From the NCBI GenBank assembly GCA_027924585.1, contig BSBM01000442.1:3100001-3164000 (forward strand): a stretch of 64,000 nucleotides of DNA, written 5' to 3'. Each line of letters starts with the position of its first letter. The first letter of the stretch is position 1. Both the position numbers and the translations under genes were made by a program. The DNA comes from Larix kaempferi (taxonomy: Eukaryota > Streptophyta > Pinopsida > Pinales > Pinaceae). This document shows, piece by piece, positions 9,979-21,487 of the stretch. The notes below the pieces were generated by a model that made no database searches, had not been told where the DNA came from, and saw nothing but the letters and a program-made list of their open reading frames with translations.

Positions 9979-12185
9979 CTAAAATATGTCTTAAAATTTG
10001 CAAAGCACATAGGGAAGATGGACCAGGAACCTAACTTTATTTCATTAAACAAAAACAATTTATACCTGGATTATTCTGGGAGCTAGGAAAGCACTGCATG
10101 ACATACTAGCCGAAAAAACACACTAAATTTGAGAATCGTTATCACTTTATAAAGTATATTTTATAATTCCACAATGGGTCCATGGAGCCAATGGCTCCAA
10201 ATTGCCTCAAACAAATACAAAACAAGAGGAAGTGCGCTATGCATTACTACAAGAATAAAGCGCACCCCGCCGTGGTATTCCAAGCACACACTAAACCGTG
10301 CTTCAAGAAAATGACACATAAACTCCCCTCCCCACATAGCCTTTTGGCTGGGAATTAAAATTTGCTCCAGGTGATTGTACTTTAGTTAGTGTTTTGTATT
10401 ATTGTGTTGGATAAATTTACAACACTTTATATGTACTTGGAAGACTGATCTATAACGGAACTGTATCAAAGGTGGTAATGGATAATTTTTCAATAAGATT
10501 TTTTCATCAATTGGATAGGATATCTCTCTATTTTTTCGTGCCAACTATAGTTCACCAATGGAGAGAAACCTTAAAAGGAATGAGTTACAAACCCTAGGCT
10601 GTCACCGGAAGTACCTTTCAAATATGCATAAAACTAGACTGGATTTGCAAATGAAATTTGAGGTGCATGGGGAAAATATCGGCTACAAAAGTAAATGTGA
10701 GTTTTTAATTTTTAGAAAGAGACACAACCATTCCAAAATAAAACAATCTCAAAGGAACGACAACTAAGGCGCTTGAATCATAATTGATGAATTTTATGGG
10801 AATGAGCTACCGCTCTTCTATTCACGTGAAACTTCATGATTACAATGGACCCTGAAGGTCTGTATTTAAACATTTATACATGCTAAAACCCTAACCTAGC
10901 TTTATGCTTTAATTGAACTTAGCTTTAATTCCAATAATAGAACCGATATAAAGCGGGAGTTAATTAATTTTTCTAACAACGAATTCCAAAATAAAGAACA
11001 ATCAAAGCAAGGGAAGGCATGGAACCTTAAGCATAACCCTATTCTTGGAAATAAGAACAACCATCATTCAAAAACAAAACATTTTCTACTATCCATTTAA
11101 ATGCATACAATAAAACTATTGGAAAATAACACAGGCGTGATAAAGTTTTGATCCATGTGACTCAGGCACTCAAATGAAGACTTAACTACTATATTGAAAG
11201 AACATTGAACACCATATAAAAATGGTTTTGATTCAAAAACCCAGTGGCATCATTGCCTCGGTATTGCTTCCAAAATTCCCAACAATTTTATTTCATTTAT
11301 ACGAGAGTACAATCACGGGATTAATTCATCACTACATCCCTAGTCCTTATCATCTATTTTCAAACGAAATTAGAAGTTATACAATCTTGTACAATGTAAA
11401 ATGAAGAATGAGGAAGGAAGAAGAAAACAAGGCTAATGTTGCAGATCCTAACAAATTCTAATATTGGAAATGAATGAATCTCCTTTAGCACCTCTTCACG
11501 CTGAGCTAAAGTATGCTCACTGATGTTGACTATGCTCTTAGTTAATCTACTAGGCATTGTCCTGCTGCAGGAAACTGCATCTCTCATGTGATGTTGGCGT
11601 AACTAATATTCGGGAACATCTCACCAATCAACATGAGAAATATGCTGGTTTTTGTTCATCTACACCAGGCTATCGAGCATTTGGAAGATGAAAATAAATC
11701 TGGTATTGAACGACATCGAGCAACATCAGTTAGTACACCTTTTTATTATGATACAGGTGGATATTAACTGATAATGTGTTGCATAAGTATGACTGCAAGA
11801 AGGAATATGCACAGTTTGGTAGATATGATAAATGAAACAAACTTTGTAGATGCAGTCCAAACCTCAACCTATTCATTCAAACATGCGAAAAATCACTCTT
11901 TTCTATGGCCATGGGATGTGGCCTTGGAAGATAGGGGTTCACAGGAGTGAGATGTCACAAGAAGATAAGAGCCCTCCTTTTCCAGAGGAACATTGCATTT
12001 CTTGGAAAAGTTCACTATTACTAGGATTTGAATCTCCAAGTGGGGTGTAAAATTGGGAAAGCTCACTATAACCGAGTAGTGGGTGGGAGCGATCAACGGG
12101 ATTTTTGTAAGGAAACAACTAAAAACAATCTTGCGGAGGGACATCGTATCATAAAAAAACGAGGGGAAAACCCTTAGGGATGGAA
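9979..12185. other. Intergenic stretch without a recognised gene
   Basis: Only short open frames occur. At 10187-10201 there is a small perfect-arm palindrome (ggagccaatggctcc). At 10233-10243 a ttactacaaga motif resembles a CACTA-type terminus, but no partner was found. A 75-codon minus frame at 11360-11587 (with NISEHTLAQREEVLKEIHSF) could be a gene scrap that I cannot name. Confidence 0.4.
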
Positions 12186-12203
12186 CACTAGTACAAAATG
12201 AGA
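12186..12203 (+). repeat. CACTA left terminal inverted repeat
   Basis: CACTAGTACAAAATGAGA is preceded by the target-site copy GAA. Confidence 0.8.
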
Positions 12204-12569
12204 AATTAATGACTAAAAAATGACTAAAATTCGACTATAAACGACTATTTTTGAGTCGCTGACTAATAGTATCCAATTTACACTATCTTATCTCTAGTCG
12301 TATTTCACTAGTCATTAATTGGTTGACTTATTAGTCATTGATAGTCATTGATTAAGTCATTGATTTAGTCATTGATACTCACTGATTTAGTCATTGATTG
12401 TCACAATTAATGACCAAATATACGACTAAATAAACTACTAGAGGATAACATATTAATGACTAAGCTAAATACGACTAAACGTTAGTCGCGCTATAAGATA
12501 CTAGAAATTAGCTACTAATAGTCATATATATGCGAATTTAGTCATTTTCTTAGTCACTAATTTATGATA
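12204..12569. repeat. CACTA left subterminal repeats
   Basis: Many copies of TGACTAA and TTAGTCA lie in both orientations (for example attaatgactaa, tagtcattga). Such subterminal motif clusters are transposase-binding regions in known CACTA elements. No gene is present. Confidence 0.75.
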
Positions 12570-12641
12570 GGGTACGGAGGAATCGAACCACCAATCTCCT
12601 GCCTATAATCAGGCAAGTGCTCTACCATTGAGCTAGCACCC
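12570..12641 (-). tRNA. tRNA-like remnant (pseudo-tRNA)
   Basis: Read on the minus strand it starts GGGTGCTAGCTCAATGGTA and ends CCTCCGTACCC. The D arm (GCTC/GAGC) is intact, and the T loop has the TTCGATT sequence. The anticodon stem TTGCC/GGCAG closes an eight-base loop (TGATTATA), one too many. The acceptor stem pairs over six bases only, and the T stem has a T-T mismatch. It therefore looks like a decayed tRNA or organelle-type tRNA insert, and no anticodon is assigned. Confidence 0.5.
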
Positions 12642-13051
12642 TTTAAGAAGTTTTTATTGCTTGACAATGATCATATTCAAACAAATTTTGCATGGGAACA
12701 AAATGAATGTCAAACATATTCAAGAATAATGATTCAAGTACTAAAAGAATTCTAATATATAGCAGTTCAACTATGACAATGATGAAAATTCAAAGAAGAA
12801 TGATCTTACAAACTACGCACGAGTACAATAATCCATCGCTGTACAAATTATCAGGAACAAAAGCAAGCTGCTGCCCTTCATAGACAAAAAAGAATACAAG
12901 ATCCAACTTGCAATAAATTAGAATTGTTTATCAATTGTTGATCTCTCGACAGCTAGAGACGTTTTCCTATCTGAGATCCAAAATACATACAATTATCTTC
13001 AACTTCACTTCTTCAAAACCAGTTGCAGTAAAAATTATTCTAGGAATTGTC

Positions 13052-13145
13052 TTATGAGCAACAACCACTTTTTTGAACAACAGGTTGCCCTTTCATTTGT
13101 ATAGTAGCAGGTCTGTTGCTATTCATGGTAGGCTGACTTGCCATC
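13052..13145 (-). pseudogene. RabD/Rab1 GTPase last exon (captured fragment)
   Basis: The minus strand gives MASQPTMNSNRPAT, then KGQPVVQKSGCCS and a TAA. This is the hypervariable tail of plant RabD (Rab1) proteins, ending in the CCS-type prenylation signal. The splice acceptor expected just before it reads CAT instead of CAG, so splicing from the previous exon would fail. Rab1 controls ER-to-Golgi vesicle traffic; this fragment lacks the GTP-binding N terminus. Confidence 0.85.
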
Positions 13146-13383
13146 ATGCAATACAAAATAAATGGAGTTAAGTCAATATTATTTCATACAAAATATAAAA
13201 TATAATCTATTTAAAAGCAAGATGTCATAATGAGGACTCTATCTAGGATGCTCTATTCTGGAGTATAGGGGAAGTTTTTGTCAAAAACCCTCTTTCAAGG
13301 CTACACTGCATCTTAGGAAAGAATTCCATGTAAAAGGAGAAACATATCAGTCTCTCTGTGCTTCAACAATTTCGTGAAAACAA

Positions 13384-14375
13384 GGCTTTGCTCGATAAAT
13401 ATGCTTAAGATGCAAGAAAGATTTTAAATCCTGGAGCCTCAACAAAATTGTTACGAAGATGGGTTAGTGATGCAAATTCATGCAACCCAGAAATTACAAA
13501 TGTCCAGGCCCAGTCAAAAGCTTAACTGAAAATGGAATTATCATTGGCACTGTTGACTCTAAGAAACTGTTTAGAAACAACAAATAAAGTGTGGGATATA
13601 GTTCTTTGATGTCGTGGATCAAATGCAATCAATGAAAGATTAATCAAATTTGATATTTAAATTTTTGATGTTAAAATATCTGAGTCACTCGAACAGGGAC
13701 AAGTCATATGGTAATGCCGCCACAAGTAAAGAGGAAAACAATAATATAATATGGTTGAAGGTTCAATCCATATGCAACAAAAATTTCAAATAAATAAATG
13801 ATGGGCATGAGTATTTGTAATTTTATATGCTTGCAACATACAAACTTCTGGATACAATTCACTTGGGCATGAATATCTTGAGCATATTGATAGATATGCT
13901 CAAGATGCTCGCAAGATTTTATAGCCTGGAATCCTAGAGCCTGACCAAAATTGTTATGAAGAAGGGTTAGTGATGTGAATGCATGCAACCCAGAAATTAA
14001 AATGTCCAGGTTCAGGAACTGAAAATGGCATAATCATTGGCATTGTTGCTCTATGGAGACAAGACATACAAGAAATTGTTTAGGAATAACAAGTAGAGTG
14101 TGGGATGTAGTTCTTTAATGCCCCTTTTCAAATGAAATCAATGAAGTTTATCAAATTTGATGTTAAAATATCTGAGTCACTAGAACAGAGACAAGTCATA
14201 CATTAATGCCCACACAAGTAAACAAGCAAACAAGCAAACAATAATAGAATATAGATGAAGGTTCGATACATATGCAACAAAATTTTCAAATAAATACATG
14301 ATAGTCATGAGTATTTATATGCTTGCAAAATACAAACTTCTATATACAATTCACTTGGCCATAAAAATTTGCGAG
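13384..14375. repeat. Two-copy tandem duplication, unit about 492 bp
   Basis: The units 13384-13876 and 13877-14375 share long stretches such as tgttaaaatatctgagtcact, gcaacccagaaattaaa and caattcacttgg in the same order. The duplication sits in what would be the last intron of the captured Rab gene and explains why that gap is about 1.6 kb. Confidence 0.75.
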
Positions 14376-14745
14376 TTCATCTACAGTGTTGATTTCAAAG
14401 CAATGAATGGACAAGGTATATAGTTACAACACTCTATCACGACCTGAAAAAATTGTATTTTCCCAATGTTATATCATCTATGCCCAATAAAATAGACAAT
14501 AGGAACGTGTCTCAAACCAACAAGATTACCAATAGTTTCAATTATGTATCACCACTTAACTTTATCATAAAACAGCAGGATCATATAAAAAGGAGAATCT
14601 CAATCAGATTCATTAGGATTTGTCGGCACAGGTTTACACCATTACACACAATTAAAATTAGGGAGTCAAACAAACATCTAACATCACAATTTTATAATAT
14701 AGGTGCTTCTTAAAGGTTGGAAAACATCATAGCAAAAAAGTGCAC

Positions 14746-14849
14746 CTGTTCTTTATCTCAGCAGCCATAGTCATGAAATCATGCTCCACATTTGTTGCAT
14801 TCTTCGCACTTGTCTCCAAAAATGGAATGCCAATCTCATTAGCAAATGC
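14746..14849 (-). pseudogene. RabD/Rab1 GTPase penultimate exon (captured fragment)
   Basis: The exon lies between an acceptor CTTCAAG and a donor CAG|GTGCAC. It encodes [20 protein letters not shown] then [10 protein letters not shown], which includes the G5 motif ETSAK of Rab1. It is open, and its phase (AG|G of Arg) fits the last exon. It is 104 bp, as expected for a conserved Rab exon. Confidence 0.88.
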
Positions 14850-15129
14850 CTTGAAGAAAAAAATACACAAAGAATGTCAAGAAAAATTTAGACTGAAAAG
14901 TGACAAAAAAAACTAACCCTTGAGATTAATAAAAAAAAAGAATCTACAAGACAAGTCAACAAACTTAAGACCACAAACTGCCATAGTGTTGCAATTAACC
15001 AAAAACAGAGCACCAACAACTTCAAGGCACACTCATATTTAAATCCTCATCAAGTCAATGATGATGATGCATACAGTGAAACACATAGCAGTGCACATGA
15101 TGCCAAAGCTATTTGACATTTAACATTAC

Positions 15130-15285
15130 CTTGGTTGTATCATCATCAACAACTTTATTAGTAGTCAAATCACATTTGTTTCCAACAAGCAACTTGTTGA
15201 CATTCTCACTCGCATAGCGATCAATCTCATTCAACGATTGTTTCACATTATTGAAACTCTCTTGATCAGTAACATCATAAAAAAC
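15130..15285 (-). pseudogene. RabD/Rab1 GTPase internal exon (captured fragment)
   Basis: The exon lies between an acceptor TTGGCAG and a donor AAG|GTAATG. It encodes [20 protein letters not shown] and then [10 protein letters not shown], carrying the G4 motif NKCD. One change from the Rab1 consensus stands out, KQS for KQW. It is followed in phase by the exon at 14746-14849. The upstream exons with the P-loop and switch regions are not in the window, so only the 3' half of the gene is present. Confidence 0.88.
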
Positions 15286-16978
15286 CTGCCAATAGAAGAA
15301 AAATATCATTATAAAACCATAAATTTAAATAAATAATGGAGTATACCAAGGATAACATGTTGTCTTGGGTGCTGCCTTCATTTGGAGCATGTTATGTTTC
15401 CCACCATATTTTTCTGGATTGGGACAATAATTCATCTAGATACAAAATCAGACCGGGCAAGCATCACTTACCTAAAAGTCCCTCAAATGTTTTTTGAAAT
15501 TTTAATCATGTTGTTTTTCCTTCCCTAGTTAACTTAGATTTAGCCATAAACAAGCTTAGACATCCAAACCATATCCAAATTGATCATTTGTTGCAGGGAA
15601 AATAGAAAATTCATCTAAAAATGCGATGAAAATGACACATTTTTTAGATTTTGATTATGTGATTGACTCCATCTTGACACACAAGAGGAAGGATTGGTGT
15701 TATATGAAGATATGGTGTTTGGAAGATATTTCGAAGACCTGTTCCTAGATGTATTACAGGGGGGAATGTTTGGGTTTGTGCAACTCTACAATGGGTGGAA
15801 AGTTGTTTCAACTAGTTTTATTAAGAGGCTAAAGTATCATGGTTATGTTTGTAGTACTCACAAAGACCATGTGTAGCACTCACAAAGATTATGTACACAC
15901 GCTTAGCAGGGGAGTCCTTTCTCGAGCTGTGATATATGCTAGTCATTTTGGAAGACTGCTGGTTATTGTAGAGGGAAAGGAAGCTCCATGCACATGTTCT
16001 CTAAAGAGGTATTCATTAGAGAACTCTTTAAACTAATGGGTAGATTAATGGAATCTAGAACTCTTTAAACTATGTGGAATCTCTCTCACCATATAGATTT
16101 ATTACTAGTGCCACTGCATATATGTAAGACAATCTAATGCATACCTATTTTTTGAGATCTAAATGTCGTAAACCATCACCTTTTTAATATCTTGTGACAA
16201 TCCTTGTCTACAGTGAACAAGTTCACCCATTCATCATTCATGTTGATATTTTCCTTTCAAAACTTATAACATATGTCCAAACTTGATGGTTGGTATGAAT
16301 CTAAGGCTTTTTCCATTCTCATATTTAATCAATCTATTGTCAATAAGATTTGTGTGATTGATTATCCATGAAAATACCTTTACAATTAGCATCAAAGATG
16401 ACTTGGCTACTACTCTACAAAAGTAAGATCTCATGATATACTAATATAATATGAGATCGAGGTATGTTAAACATTTGTTGATAAATCTCTCCCCACTATG
16501 ATTTTTGTTTTGAGGCCATCTTGCATTAAGTGTCTCCATAATATGGTTTAGGGGATTTTTTATTGCTAACTTTATGAAAATATCCTCTTCCTACCAACTT
16601 GAGAGCTTTCCCTTTATCCTTAAATTACCTTTTAGGAGGCATCCTAATGAATTTGGATTCATAAAAAACAACTATTTAAACCATTAATAATGTTATCATA
16701 AATAGCCAAAATAAATCCATAATTTATCTCATTATAATCTAACATATTGTTCCAAACTTCTAAGGTATCCATTTCTGCTCAAAATGTACATCCACAAAGG
16801 ATGTTCTAAGTTCACTAATATGAAAACCTGGGCAATTCTCATACACAACTGATGTAATTCCCTTCTCTTATGCCCTTTCATGATATGATTTGCACAAATT
16901 TTAAATGAGCATAACCCATTGTATTTATTTGGGATAATGGCATATAATATATTAACTATGAACATATAATATTAATTA
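15286..16978. other. No recognised gene
   Basis: Short open frames (for example 15694-15876) show no recognisable domain. No further Rab exon was found. Confidence 0.45.
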
Positions 16979-17367
16979 TGTTGTCAACTAATGAATACTT
17001 GACTTGACTTGCCTAATAACCTTTACTAGGTTGTCCTTAACTTAACCACATAACATAATGCTAATTGGGTCGACACCCAATAGGGTGGTCTAATAACCCT
17101 TTGACCCACATGGCCGACCCCCAATAGGGTGGTCTAATAACCCTTCGATCCACATGACTTATACAGGGCCGACCCCAACAAGGTGGTCTAATAACCCATC
17201 AAGTATAAGTTACGACACTTATAATATAGATGGCAACACTTCCGTATAGAGGAATTATAACATCTCTATAGGAATACAAACACTTCCGTATAGAGGAATA
17301 ATACCATCTCTATATGAGTACAATATACATATATGAAATACATTCCGAAGTTACATATACATCAACA
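16979..17367 (-). repeat. Probable 3' LTR of Ty1/copia element 1 (minus orientation)
   Basis: The segment starts TGTTG and ends CAACA. It contains three copies of a GGCCGACCCC-(n)-AGG(G/T)TGGTCTAATAACCC motif, shared with the LTR at 62821-63399, and lies next to a PPT-like stretch (minus strand AAGAGGGAT, 17368-17376). The left border is less sure than the right, and no second LTR was found. Confidence 0.5.
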
Positions 17368-17559
17368 ATCCCTCTTAACTAGGAAGGTATTTCTCAACAC
17401 AGGTCTTCTAGCACAAGTCTTCTTCTCTGGATCATCGTCACTAGATAATCATCATCGAGTCATCATCATTGTCACTCCTGCTGCTATCTCAATCAATCTC
17501 TGAACCTACTCATCATACGAAGTTCTACAGAGCCAGTCCTTTTTCATACTGGATGTAGG

Positions 17560-18720
17560 CCCACCACCTGCAGGTATTCATCATCACTGGCCATACTGTG
17601 GAATCCTCGGGACTTATTACATGCGTCAAAAAACCTTAAAAGAGTCTCTCGACTAGCAAGAACCCTAAGAGCATTTGAGTCCTTTTTCATCCTGTCCAGA
17701 TCTCCAAGACTTATTACATGTGACTGTCACAAAACCTTAAAAGAGTGTCCCAGGAACGTTTATGTGCATAGCACGACCGACAAGAACTCTAAAGAGCATC
17801 CCAGGAGCATTTATGTGCCTAAGCATGACCAGCAAGATCTCCAGGATTGATTACATGTGACCTCTGCTACAAACCCTCGAAAGAGCATCCCAGGACTTAT
17901 TACGGGCACACAACCCAACCTATCAAATCTCCCAGGTCTTACATGTAGCATCCCACCACAAACCCTCAAAGAGAATCCCAGGACTTATTACAGGCACACA
18001 GCCCAACCTATCGGATCTCCCAGGTCTTACATGTGGCCCACTATCACAAACCCTCAAAAGAGCATCCCAGGACTTATTATGGGCACACAGCCCAACCTAT
18101 CGGATCTCCCAGGTCTTACATGCGATACACAGTGCCATTCCTTTTTCATACTGGATGTGACCTAGAAAAAATCTAGGATTTCCTTTGCACAACCTGTCCA
18201 CGTCCACAGAGTATCAACCTAATACTCACCATACATCATCCTGATGTACACATGATCATCCTGATCATCATCACTGCATCGTCCTGATGCAAGTCATCTG
18301 TAGAAACATCCTAAAGCTCATCATCCATGATCATACAATGCATCTACCTGATGCATACCAAGTATCTACCTGATACATATCACCAAACATGATCCACCTG
18401 ATCATACAATGTATCCACCTGATACATACATAGATACATGATCCACACAATGTATCCGCCTGATATATATCAACATACTTGATCTACCTGATCATACATA
18501 GTATCCACCTGATACATATACCGATACATGGTCCAAGCATCCAACATGATGCATATACAAATACATATAAATGATCCAACTGATCATATCAACATCCAAC
18601 ATGATGCGTACATACATATACATATAAATGAACCAACTGATCATATCCAGCATCCAACATGATGCATATACAGAGCAGTAACTAGAGCATCGTCCTAATG
18701 CTCATCGTCTAGCACTTACA
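17560..18720 (-). repeat. Noncoding tandem repeats between copia pol and its 3' LTR
   Basis: Units of about 88-90 bp (core cccaggacttatta...cccaacctatcggatctccc) repeat at 17877, 17967 and 18054. From about 18190 to 18700 there are shorter units built on cctgatacatac and catgatcca. Nothing here is coding. The same tract recurs at 20527-21487. Confidence 0.7.
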
Positions 18721-18899
18721 TCCACAGCCATGGGAAGGATCCTCCTCTCACCATGCTTGGAATGGCTCCTGCAAATGTGTCCATCACTTCTTCCTCGAAG
18801 TGTCATCAATATGAAGAACACCAAGCCTCTCTCTGAAGTACTCAAACTCCACTCTAGCTAGTGGCTTCGTCAGCACATCTGCAACCTGCTCATCTGTCG

Positions 18900-20241
18900 C
18901 AACATATAGGAGCTTCACTGCTCCTATCTACACCATATCCCTAATATATTGATATTTGATCTCAATGTGTTTCAACCTGTCATGGAACACCGGATTCTTA
19001 TACAGCTTCACACATCTCTGGTTGTCACAAAAGATACCAGTAGCCTCTAGCAGTAGATCAAATAACTTGGACAGTAGCTTCCGAAGCCATACTGCCTCAC
19101 AACTAGCCAAACAAGCTGCAACATACTTTGCTTCAGCTGTACTCAGTGCTACACAAGACTGCTTCCTGCTAAACCAAGAGATCACACCTGATCCCATACT
19201 GAAGAAACACCCAGAAGTGCTCTTCCTATCTGCAGCACTGCCTGCCCAATTTGAATCAACATAACCCTGCAGGTTAAACTTTTGATTCACATCATACTTG
19301 ATCCCATAATCAACTATACCCTTCAGGTACCTTAGAATATGCTTTACAGCGACCAGGTGAACACTTCCCGGATTCGTTAGGAACTGGCTCAATGTGTTCA
19401 CCACAAAGAAAATATCTGGTCTCGTGTTCATCGGGTACATCAAGGACCCAATCATCTGACGATACATAGTGATATCAACTGGCTCAGATGAAGCATCACA
19501 CAGAAGCTTCAGGTTTGATGCCATAGGTGTGGCCATGGCCTTGCAGTCCATCATCCTGAACCTCTTCAGAATCTCTACTGCATACTTCTCTTGTCCAAGG
19601 AAGATTCCATCTGCACTCTACCACACCTCCATACTTAGAAAATAGTGCATCATCCACAAGTTCTTCATCTCGAACTCGGCAACAATCTTCCACTGTGTGT
19701 TGGCAATCAATCTATCTTCACCTGTAATAAACAGGTCATCCATATACAAAAGTAGTATCACTGGATTGCCTTCCTCGACCTTGTAGTAAAGGTTGGAATC
19801 TGCTTTACTCTTGGTAAAGCCCAAACTGGATAGAAAGCTATCTATCCTACCATATCAAGTTCTGCACATATATGACTCCCTGTCATGTGTCTCGGAACCA
19901 AGTGGCTGCTCCACATACACTTCTTCTTCAACTACACCATTCAAGAAAGCTGTCTTGAAATCCATCCAGTGTATCTTCCCTTTCATCACTGCAGCCAGAG
20001 CAAGTATGGATCTAATGGAAGTGTATTTGGCTACAGGAGCAAAAGTCTCTATGCTACCACCTGCAGCATGCTTGATCTTGTAGATCCTCTTGGAAGTCAC
20101 TACAGACTCCCCTTCAGGTCTTGGGACTGCATCCCAAACATATTCATGATCGACTGGTACTCCTCGATCATGGCATTCTTCCCAGATCCTGGGAACTTCA
20201 ATATCTTCAATATTTTCAATAGATAACTTCTTGTTGAACAA
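18900..20241 (-). pseudogene. Ty1/copia reverse transcriptase and RNase H, broken
   Basis: The minus strand gives the copia RT start (KHAAGGSIETFAPVAKYTSI, then WMDFKTAFLNG), the catalytic YMDD at 19746-19735 (LLLYMDDLFITG), then GSLMYPMNTRPDI and the RNase H blocks GYVDSNWAGS, DRKSTSG and STAEAKYVA. Frames shift near 19855 and 19620, and stops occur. Gag, protease and integrase are missing. RT and RNase H would make cDNA of the element. The order RT after integrase is typical of copia, but the upstream part is replaced by other sequence at 20330. Confidence 0.85.
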
Positions 20242-20526
20242 ATGTTATAGTCCTTCTTTTGTAGGTGATGGTATACGATCTTTCCTACACAACAAGTAGA
20301 AAAAAGCATGATTAGAAAACATCTCATAGTTTTCAGAATAAATTCTTACACATAAAGAAATATGTCATATATTCATGCAATTATCTTAGCCAATACTTCA
20401 ATACAACATTTATCCATATCCCGTAACTTTCTAGATGCCTTCCAATCTCTACCAGAACATTGTTAAGAGTGTGCACAACTCCCAACATGTCAGCAAAGAG
20501 GTTTCATTCTAGATAAGTAGGAACAT

Positions 20527-21487
20527 ATATTCTCCCAGGTCTTACATGTAGCATCCCACCACAAACCCTCGAAAGAGTATCCCAAGACTTATTACGGGCA
20601 CACATCCCAACCTATCGGATCTACCAGGTCTTACATGTACATGTGGACTACTATCACAAAACCTCGAAAGATCATTCCAGGAATTATTACGAGCACACAG
20701 CCCAACCTATCGGATCTCCCAGGTCTTACATGTGATACACAGTGCCAATCCTTTTTCATACTGGATGTGACCTAGAACAAATCTAAGATTTCCCTTGCAC
20801 AACCTGTCCATGGCCACAGAGTATCAACCTGATACTCACCATACATCATCCTGATGTACACATGATCATCCTGGTCATCATCACTACATCATCCTGATGC
20901 AAGTCATCTGGAGCAACATCTTGAAGCTCGTCATCCATGATCATCCTGATCATGCAATGCATCTACCTGATGCATACCAAGTATCTACCTGATACATATC
21001 ACCATACATGATCCACCTGATCATACAATGTATCCACCTGATACATACTAGATACATGATCCACACAATGTATCTGCCTGATATATATCAACATACATGA
21101 TCTACCTGATCATACACAGTATCCACCTGATACATATACAGATACATGGTCCAAGCATCCAACATGATGCATATACAAATACATATAAATGATACAACTG
21201 ATCATATCATCATCCAACATGATGCGTACATACATATACATATAAATGAACCAACTAATCATATCCAGCATCCAACATGATCAATATACAGAGCAGTAAC
21301 TGGAGCATTGTCTTGATGCTCATCATCCAACACTTACATCCACAACCATGGGAAGGATCCTCCTCTCACCATGCTTTGAATGGCTCCTCCAAATGTTTCC
21401 ATCACTTATTCCTCGAAGTGTCATCAATATGAAGAACACCAAGCCTCTCTCTGAAGTACTCAAAATTCACTCTGGCTAGTGGCTTCA
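20527..21487 (-). repeat. Second copy of the copia pol-to-LTR tract
   Basis: This segment repeats 17926-18870 in the same orientation, from tctcccaggtcttacatgta to ctagtggcttc, with scattered changes. It ends abruptly where the pol coding tail would begin. It is either a local duplication or the remains of a second copy of the element. Confidence 0.75.

Noticed and set aside
10225-10250. ttactacaagaataaa resembling a CACTA-type terminus
   Set aside because: No second inverted end, no target duplication and no subterminal motifs were found.
13052-15285. Rab exons as a functional gene
   Set aside because: The GTP-binding N-terminal exons are absent and the last acceptor is mutated.
15694-16036. 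Two overlapping plus-strand frames inside the CACTA body
   Set aside because: No recognised domain, and the base composition is like that of the surrounding noncoding DNA.
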